From Bacteroidales bacterium (lineage in GTDB: Bacteria > Bacteroidota > Bacteroidia > Bacteroidales > VadinHA17): a stretch of 11,926 nucleotides of DNA. Where the stretch lies: the NCBI GenBank assembly GCA_003157055.1, contig PMIG01000164.1:1-11926 (forward strand). The letters are read 5' to 3'. Within the stretch, counting starts at the first letter, position 1. Each line of letters starts with the position of its first letter. Positions 7,259-11,926 of the stretch are shown here, piece by piece. The translations under genes were made by a program, and so were the position numbers. The notes below the pieces were generated by a model. The model did not search any database, was not told the origin of the DNA, and saw only the letters and a program-made list of their open reading frames with translations.

Positions 7259-9232
7259 ATGAAAATAAACAGGTTATTGAAGACTTTTCTCGCGATACTT
7301 ATCTTGCTGTCAGTAATTTGTCCTCTTAATGCACAGGTTAACGTCGAGAGGTCAAAGGATAAGGTAATCATATCCGGGACTGTCTTTTACATTCACCATG
7401 TAAAAAAAGGGGAGACTGCATATTCAATATCAAAAGCTTATGGAGTTACGGTTGAGGAGCTGACAAAAGAGAATCCGCCGGCCGTATTTGGAATAAATGA
7501 GGGACAAACATTAAGAATCCCGGTGAGGGATGCCGCTTCAAATGAACAGGAGCAGACTGAGCAGCAGAAGCTAAAACATGATGAGGCAAAATTTATTTAT
7601 CATAAGCTTCAGCCCGGAGAGACTATATACTCGCTTTCCAAGGCATTCGGAGTTTCTGATACTGAAATAATCTCCAGTAACCCTGGTATTGAAATCTCAA
7701 AGCTGCCAGTTGGATATGAGATTGCAATCCCAAGAAGGGATTTTATGACCGATAGGCAGGAATTTGCTAAACAGGAACCAAATTATATTTTCCATAAGGT
7801 CGTAAAGGGAGAGTCGATATCTTCCATAGCAAACCAGTATGGGCTTACAGTCAAAGAATTAAGAAAACAGAACAGCAATATGCGTTTCCCGCAGGTAGGG
7901 GAGTATATTAGAGTGCCTGCTCCGAAAGTTGTTGAAGCGGCTCCTGTTTCTAATATACCGGAAAAGGATAGTGTTAAGGTTGTCGCTAAGCAGCCGGTAA
8001 TTACAATCACAAGGCCAGCCGGTCATACTCCTGTCAAAAACCTTAAGGGCTCGTTTGACATCGCAGTTCTTCTTCCCTTTTATCTGAAAGAGAACGCTGT
8101 AAGGAATGACATCGATTCCTCAATGGTGAAGGGCCGGAAGGTATTCAAAGTAATAAGCCGTCCGGATGAATTTATATACCCGGGAAGTTTTGGGTTTGTT
8201 GAAATGTACGAGGGCATACTGATGGCATGTGACACACTTCGTTCCATTGGACTTGATATCACTGTTCATACATTTGATATAAACAATGATACATTAGAAC
8301 TTACCAGGCTTATCAGGAACGGTCAGCTTGTTGGGATGGATCTGATAATAGGTCCGGTTTATTCGTCAAACCTTGCAAAGATTACTGCATATGCAGGAAA
8401 GCTCGGAATTCCGGTTGTTTCACCCGTCCAGCTTATTAATAATTCGGCACTGCTCAACAACCCTTATCTGTTTCTGGCGAATTCAACGCTTGAAGTTGCC
8501 CAGAATACCATTTCAAAGAAAGTTGGAGAATATTTCGACAAGAATTTTGTCTTCATTCATGGCGACACTGCTGGCATTGACAATGATGTGAAGAATTTTA
8601 AAGCAAAAATTCTTACAGAACTGAGCAACAGGCTCCCTTTTGAAGAAATAAAATTTAAGGAATTTATATTTAACACCAATTCGGCATTTAACAACGATTC
8701 GATCAACAGGCTGGAACATGCGCTTTCAAATACTACCGATAATATCGTGATCATTGCTTCTGAGGAGGCTCCTGCTATCAGCGAAACACTTCAGAATCTT
8801 CAGGGCCTTTCGGGGAAATATATACTCAAAGTCTTTGGCTATCCTGTAATGCGGGGACTTATTAATCTTGAGCCCCGCTACTTATTTGATCTTGACTTAT
8901 TGGTGTATTCGCCTTTCTGGATTGATTACTCCTCAAAGGAAGTGAAACAGTTTAATGCCGATTTCAGAGAGAAATTTTTGACTGAGCCGAATGAGATGAG
9001 CTATGCCTGGCTTGGTTATGATATCACATATTATTTCCTGAGCGGGCTGGCAATTCATGGTAAAGAATTTCTTTCTCATCCGGAAATTCATAACCCTAAG
9101 CTACTTCAGACCGATTTTGATTTCAGAAGGAAGAGCATGAATGATGGCTTTGAGAATCAGAAATTATACCCGGTGAGGTATACTAAAGATTATGAAGTCA
9201 TGCTATCGCCGGAAGATGACCCTGGACAATGA
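7259..9232 (+). CDS. Secreted protein with three LysM domains and a periplasmic-binding-protein-like domain
   Basis: 657 residues. The ATG at 7259 is chosen over an in-frame TTG at 7220 because it starts a clean signal peptide (MKINRLLK, then a hydrophobic core, cleavage likely after NA at 24-25); the TTG would overlap purC. C21 does not fit a lipobox well, so ordinary signal peptidase I processing is favoured. LysM domains occupy about 45-88, 113-158 and 177-220, each with the (V/L)xxGE(T/S) start, and should bind glycan of peptidoglycan. A Pro/Val-rich linker (221-263) leads to a domain at 264-657 that opens 'FDIAVLLPFYLKEN', as in type-1 periplasmic binding proteins, with 'LIIGPVYSSNLAKITAYAGKLGIPVVSPV' typical of that fold. 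LpoA-like penicillin-binding-protein activators share this fold, so a wall-linked role is plausible. No permease is nearby, arguing against classical ABC uptake. Confidence 0.85.
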   Translation: MKINRLLKTFLAILILLSVICPLNAQVNVERSKDKVIISGTVFYIHHVKKGETAYSISKAYGVTVEELTKENPPAVFGINEGQTLRIPVRDAASNEQEQTEQQKLKHDEAKFIYHKLQPGETIYSLSKAFGVSDTEIISSNPGIEISKLPVGYEIAIPRRDFMTDRQEFAKQEPNYIFHKVVKGESISSIANQYGLTVKELRKQNSNMRFPQVGEYIRVPAPKVVEAAPVSNIPEKDSVKVVAKQPVITITRPAGHTPVKNLKGSFDIAVLLPFYLKENAVRNDIDSSMVKGRKVFKVISRPDEFIYPGSFGFVEMYEGILMACDTLRSIGLDITVHTFDINNDTLELTRLIRNGQLVGMDLIIGPVYSSNLAKITAYAGKLGIPVVSPVQLINNSALLNNPYLFLANSTLEVAQNTISKKVGEYFDKNFVFIHGDTAGIDNDVKNFKAKILTELSNRLPFEEIKFKEFIFNTNSAFNNDSINRLEHALSNTTDNIVIIASEEAPAISETLQNLQGLSGKYILKVFGYPVMRGLINLEPRYLFDLDLLVYSPFWIDYSSKEVKQFNADFREKFLTEPNEMSYAWLGYDITYYFLSGLAIHGKEFLSHPEIHNPKLLQTDFDFRRKSMNDGFENQKLYPVRYTKDYEVMLSPEDDPGQ

Positions 9233-9272
9233 GCAATACGTGAAACAGGCTTCTGATCTCTTAAAGTTTTTA

Positions 9273-9290
9273 TGTTAATAAAAATTAACA
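9273..9290. promoter_or_regulatory. AT-rich dyad before the ECF sigma gene (possible operator or weak terminator)
   Basis: TGTTAAT, four A bases, then ATTAACA form a perfect 7-bp inverted repeat. It lies 40 bases after the LysM gene stop and 48 bases before the sigma factor ATG. Without G/C pairs or a following T run it is a poor terminator; a protein-binding operator is as likely. Two copies of TAATTG (9308-9313 and 9325-9330) follow, 17 bases apart. I see no convincing TAnnTTTG box in this 105-bp gap. Confidence 0.25.
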
Positions 9291-9337
9291 ATCGGGGAAT
9301 ATTTAGATAATTGTTGTTGTCTATTAATTGAATATTG

Positions 9338-9892
9338 ATGGAATCGTATAAGCAGACTGACGATAATGAGCTTATCAAGGCTTCCATAAACGGAGACAAA
9401 TTAGCATTCGGCGAAATTGTTGACCGTTACCGGAAGCTGGTCGCACGAATAGTCAAAGGAATGCTCGGAGATTCGGTTTTTTCGGAGGATATAGGGCAGG
9501 AAGTATTTATAAAACTATATTATTCACTGCCTGATTTCAGGGGAGAGGCAAAATTATCTACATATATTCAGAAGATAGCAGTTAACCTTACTCTGAACGA
9601 GATTAAAAGAAGAAAAAGGTTCTTTTCAATGTTTTCGCAGAAAGGTAACAGCGAAATGTACGAGTTTGAAGTTGCGGATGTTGACAACCAGGAGAAGCGG
9701 GAAGCTACAGAAACTGTAAACAGGGCCCTGATGAGCCTGGAACCGAAGTTCAGGATCATTGTCTCTATGAGGATGCTTCAGGGCTATTCGACAAAAGAGA
9801 CGGCTGAAATTCTGGGACTTCCTCTCGGAACAATACTTTCAAGGTTATCGAGAGCCAGGGAACAGCTAAAGAATGTAATTGAAAAATTATAA
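9338..9892 (+). CDS. ECF-type RNA polymerase sigma factor
   Basis: 184 residues, the usual size of an extracytoplasmic-function sigma factor with regions 2 and 4 only. Region 2 is at about 24-90: 'DRYRKLVARIVKGMLGD' then 'SEDIGQEVFIKLYYSLPDFRGEAKLSTYIQKIAVNLTLNEIKRRKR', where the DIGQEVF and TYIQKIA motifs bind core polymerase and the -10 region. Region 4 is at about 125-180: 'ALMSLEPKFRIIVSMRMLQGYSTKETAEILGLPLGTILSRLSRAREQL', a helix-turn-helix. I start at ATG 9338; the TTG just before (9335) adds one residue. It is the first of three closely spaced genes, followed by a likely anti-sigma factor after 6 bases and a Spy/CpxP-like protein, so the trio is probably co-regulated and perhaps autoregulated. 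Target promoters cannot be deduced. Confidence 0.93.
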   Translation: MESYKQTDDNELIKASINGDKLAFGEIVDRYRKLVARIVKGMLGDSVFSEDIGQEVFIKLYYSLPDFRGEAKLSTYIQKIAVNLTLNEIKRRKRFFSMFSQKGNSEMYEFEVADVDNQEKREATETVNRALMSLEPKFRIIVSMRMLQGYSTKETAEILGLPLGTILSRLSRAREQLKNVIEKL

Positions 9893-9898
9893 TTGAAC

Positions 9899-10252
9899 AT
9901 GAAAACAGAAGAGGTAAAGAAATTAATGATCAGGTCACTTGACGCCGAGGTATCGCCTCATGAGATTGCAGATCAGCTTGAAAATGCAGGAGTCTCTTAT
10001 GATTTCAGCGAGGGATTTGGTGATAAGGTGATCCGGAAAATCTTTTCCGTATCGCTCTCTGTAAACCACGAGGTGGAATTTGTGAGAAGCATGAACTACG
10101 TTTTCAATCGTATTGCCCTTACCGGAATAGCAGCCATCGTTATCCTGATGATATCTATTTTCTTGATGGAGGGATCATTTTCACTAAATTCAATATTGGG
10201 TCTTGGAAACAGCTATGATGAAAGCATAATCTGCATGCTAACCGGCAAATAA
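9899..10252 (+). CDS. Small single-TM protein, probable anti-sigma factor
   Basis: 117 residues from the ATG at 9899; a TTG at 9893 directly after the sigma stop codon is also in frame. Residues 1-70 are charged and helical, predicted cytoplasmic. Residues about 71-90 are one TM helix (RIALTGIAAIVILMISIFLM), and a tail of about 27 residues lies beyond the membrane. I see no HxxxCxxC zinc motif, so it is not a ZAS-type anti-sigma factor. Size, topology and place immediately after an ECF sigma gene match small membrane anti-sigma factors such as CnrY, with the N-terminal part holding the sigma factor. The segment 'VSYDFSEGFGDKVIRKIF' (32-49) is the most conserved-looking stretch and a likely sigma contact. 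The function is inferred from context, not from a recognised family. Confidence 0.7.
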   Translation: MKTEEVKKLMIRSLDAEVSPHEIADQLENAGVSYDFSEGFGDKVIRKIFSVSLSVNHEVEFVRSMNYVFNRIALTGIAAIVILMISIFLMEGSFSLNSILGLGNSYDESIICMLTGK

Positions 10253-10263
10253 TATTCAGAAAG

Positions 10264-10767
10264 ATGAAAGCAAAACCTGTATTACTAGTTATAATTACTC
10301 TCGTTATCGGATTCGTTCTTGGAATGCTGACATCGGCACAGGTAAGGTTTCATAAACTGAAGCCCGTCCGTATGTACTTCTCAGAGGAGAGATTCAGGGA
10401 AGGTTTCTTTAATGCAATTCAGCCTGATGAAAAACAGAAAGCCGAGATAGTAGTGATTCTTGATAAATATGCAAAGCTTAACGGCAACCTGCAGACTGAC
10501 ATGCGCAGGGAGTTTGATTCAAATATTAAGGAAATGCGTAAGGAGCTCGACTCCAAGCTTACCAAAGATCAGCTCGCAAGATTGAAGGTGATGGATGAAC
10601 AGCGGCAGGAAATGATCAGGCAAAACAGAAGAAATCATAACGACTCAATTGATTATCATAACAGACCCGGAGGCCCCCAGGGTCATCCTTTTCAGGACGG
10701 AAGGCCGATGCCTCCTCCCGACAGACCACCATTCCGGCCCGGTGATACCACAATGGTTAACCGGTAA
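10264..10767 (+). CDS. Membrane-anchored Spy/CpxP-like periplasmic protein with His/Pro-rich tail
   Basis: 167 residues. Residues about 5-25 form one TM helix or uncleaved signal (VLLVIITLVIGFVLGMLTSA), leaving the rest in the periplasm. Residues 36-120 are strongly helical and charged, with 'LTKDQLARL' at 99-107, the LTxxQ-type motif of Spy, CpxP and related heavy-metal sensor proteins (CnrX/ZraP group). Residues 121-167 are low-complexity and rich in His, Pro, Gly and Asp (H125, H132, H141, with PPP and RPP runs), possibly metal-binding and disordered. The ATG at 10264 is preceded by an AGAAAG and follows the anti-sigma-like gene by 11 bases. As third gene in a sigma - anti-sigma - sensor set, it is a candidate periplasmic stress or metal sensor. 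Its last 11 bases overlap the convergent TPR gene. Confidence 0.75.
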   Translation: MKAKPVLLVIITLVIGFVLGMLTSAQVRFHKLKPVRMYFSEERFREGFFNAIQPDEKQKAEIVVILDKYAKLNGNLQTDMRREFDSNIKEMRKELDSKLTKDQLARLKVMDEQRQEMIRQNRRNHNDSIDYHNRPGGPQGHPFQDGRPMPPPDRPPFRPGDTTMVNR

Positions 10768-11926
10768 TGAAAAGCAGGTAGTCAAGCAGAATCGGCAAGT
10801 CATCTTTGTTTACACCTAATGAGACCAGCAAATTGCGGTCTTCTGCGAATATAGCCATGAACTTCTCTCTCGTAATTTCACCTGTAATTATGCTCTTTCT
10901 GTAATATTCAATCGCTTCTTTTTTCCTGCCGCGACATAGTGCCAGATGACCCATATTGATCAGGTCATGAGCATTCAGCTTTCCTGCTGACAACCGTTCG
11001 TAATATTTTTCAGACTCATCAAACCGGCCAAGAGCAAAGTAACAATAGGCAATAGGCCTCAGTATCTTGATATTTCCCGGGTCATTATATTCTATCCTGA
11101 AATAGTGCTTGAGAGCAAGTTCGTACTCTTTAAGGTCAAGATAGCAGTGTCCCGTAATAATTGCAGTATGCATATTGTCGGGTTCAATGTCCCCGGCCTG
11201 CAGATAATACTCAAGAGCATCTTCATTTCTTCCGAGTCTGCGCAGACAGAACCCTATTTTCTTTATTGTCCATAGCTTTCTGTCTATAAGTTCAGCCAGC
11301 TTATAATATTTTAGCGCCTCCTCGAAATCGGACTTCTGCTGAAAACAGTATCCAATTTTCTCATATAACTGAGCGTCATCAGACTTCTCCATAAGTTGCT
11401 TCAAATACAGATCCAGAGCATCATCATAAAAGTCTTTGCTGAAGAAGTAGTCTGCAAGACCTGCTTCAGCTTCAGCAGCATTAGTAGTGAGCCTGAAAAA
11501 TTCTGAATTATATATGTCAAGCTTACCGGTGAAAATATCTTCGAACTCTTTTCTGTAAGGTGAAAGCTTAAAGAACCTGTATATGTCCTGCAGATATTGG
11601 GTTACATTGGTCCTGAATTTTCTGTTGGGGTCTGCAACGGCATCCTCTTCCCCAAGATCCTGCAATCCTTCAAGTTCCATGCGGAATACCTTTAACATCA
11701 TACTTTTCTGCGATGAAGGAAGATACTTAAGGTTCAGGATAAGGGAGTATTTATCCGAATTGCAGATAAAGGGTGTCTTGTACATAGCTTCCGCCATCTC
11801 ATTTGTTCCGGGACCGAGGATCTCATCCCTGAATATCTCGTCAACAACTTCATGGTCGGGATAAAATGGGATAAACCAGTTCTGGAAATCTTTGAAAAAG
11901 TCAAAATGCTTCAGGTTGGCAAATGC
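10757..11926 (-). CDS. Tetratricopeptide repeat protein (5' partial, runs off the right edge)
   Basis: The frame stays open from the TAA at 10757-10759 to the right edge, 389 codons. The ATG at 11797 is internal: the 43 codons upstream of it are uninterrupted and encode conserved-looking sequence ('FDFFKDFQNWFIPFYPDHEVVDE'), so the true start lies outside. After an N-terminal region with 'CNSDKYSLILNLKYLPSSQKSMM' there are about six TPR units (roughly 151-350 of the visible part), for example 'AQLYEKIGYCFQQKSDFEEALKYYKLAELI' and 'LWTIKKIGFCLRRLGRNEDALEYYLQAGDI'. TPR arrays bind other proteins. I recall similar large TPR proteins of unknown role in Bacteroidota. No signal peptide can be judged. 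It converges on the sigma-factor operon and overlaps its last gene by 11 bases. Confidence 0.85.
   Translation of the reverse strand, partial: AFANLKHFDFFKDFQNWFIPFYPDHEVVDEIFRDEILGPGTNEMAEAMYKTPFICNSDKYSLILNLKYLPSSQKSMMLKVFRMELEGLQDLGEEDAVADPNRKFRTNVTQYLQDIYRFFKLSPYRKEFEDIFTGKLDIYNSEFFRLTTNAAEAEAGLADYFFSKDFYDDALDLYLKQLMEKSDDAQLYEKIGYCFQQKSDFEEALKYYKLAELIDRKLWTIKKIGFCLRRLGRNEDALEYYLQAGDIEPDNMHTAIITGHCYLDLKEYELALKHYFRIEYNDPGNIKILRPIAYCYFALGRFDESEKYYERLSAGKLNAHDLINMGHLALCRGRKKEAIEYYRKSIITGEITREKFMAIFAEDRNLLVSLGVNKDDLPILLDYLLFITG

Noticed and set aside
7319..7323. C21 of the LysM protein as a lipoprotein cysteine
   Set aside because: The residues before it (S-V-I-C) lack the small residue at -1 needed in a lipobox; a normal cleavage site after NA follows.
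11795..11797. ATG at 11797 as the start of the TPR gene
   Set aside because: The same frame continues without a stop for 43 codons to the window edge and encodes plausible conserved sequence, so the gene is 5' partial.
11583..11864. 93-codon plus-strand open frame inside the TPR gene
   Set aside because: Antisense to continuous TPR-gene coding sequence that runs to the window edge; composition is Ser-rich, typical of a shadow frame.

Overview
The window looks like chromosomal housekeeping DNA from a member of the Bacteroidota, probably Bacteroidales or a close relative. Four things point there: the yajC - YbbR-like - coaE run followed by a DUF5606-type protein, the long (316-residue) form of PurC, TAnnTTTG-type promoter boxes in place of a classical -10, and starts that mostly lack a Shine-Dalgarno sequence. 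Base composition is moderate to AT-rich and looks even across the window. I see no tRNA, rRNA, CRISPR array, insertion sequence or phage gene, and no gap without a gene exceeds about 150 bases.

Positions 1-3504 are on the plus strand. They hold the 3' end of yajC (Sec accessory subunit), a short single-pass YbbR-like protein, coaE (last step of CoA synthesis), a DjlA-like membrane J-domain co-chaperone with a TerB domain, a DUF5606-type protein with a lysine-rich tail, and an agmatinase-type ureohydrolase. Candidate promoters lie before coaE and before the DUF5606 gene. At 3507-3596 a compact cluster of GC-rich inverted repeats separates this run from two minus-strand genes. It probably serves as a two-way terminator and resembles a dispersed palindromic repeat.

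The minus-strand pair (3595-5183) is mazG (house-cleaning NTP pyrophosphohydrolase) behind a SAM hydroxide adenosyltransferase (DUF62) homologue whose catalytic motifs are altered. A 142-bp divergent region leads to plus-strand phoH (PhoH-type ATPase), purC (SAICAR synthase) and a secreted protein with three LysM domains joined to a periplasmic-binding-protein-like domain.

Positions 9338-10767 form a tight three-gene unit: an ECF sigma factor, a small single-TM protein that fits an anti-sigma factor, and a membrane-anchored Spy/CpxP-like periplasmic protein with a His/Pro-rich tail. This is the best candidate for a less-described system: an envelope or metal stress switch with the same kind of parts as CnrYXH. 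It meets a minus-strand TPR protein tail to tail with an 11-bp overlap; that TPR gene runs off the right edge.
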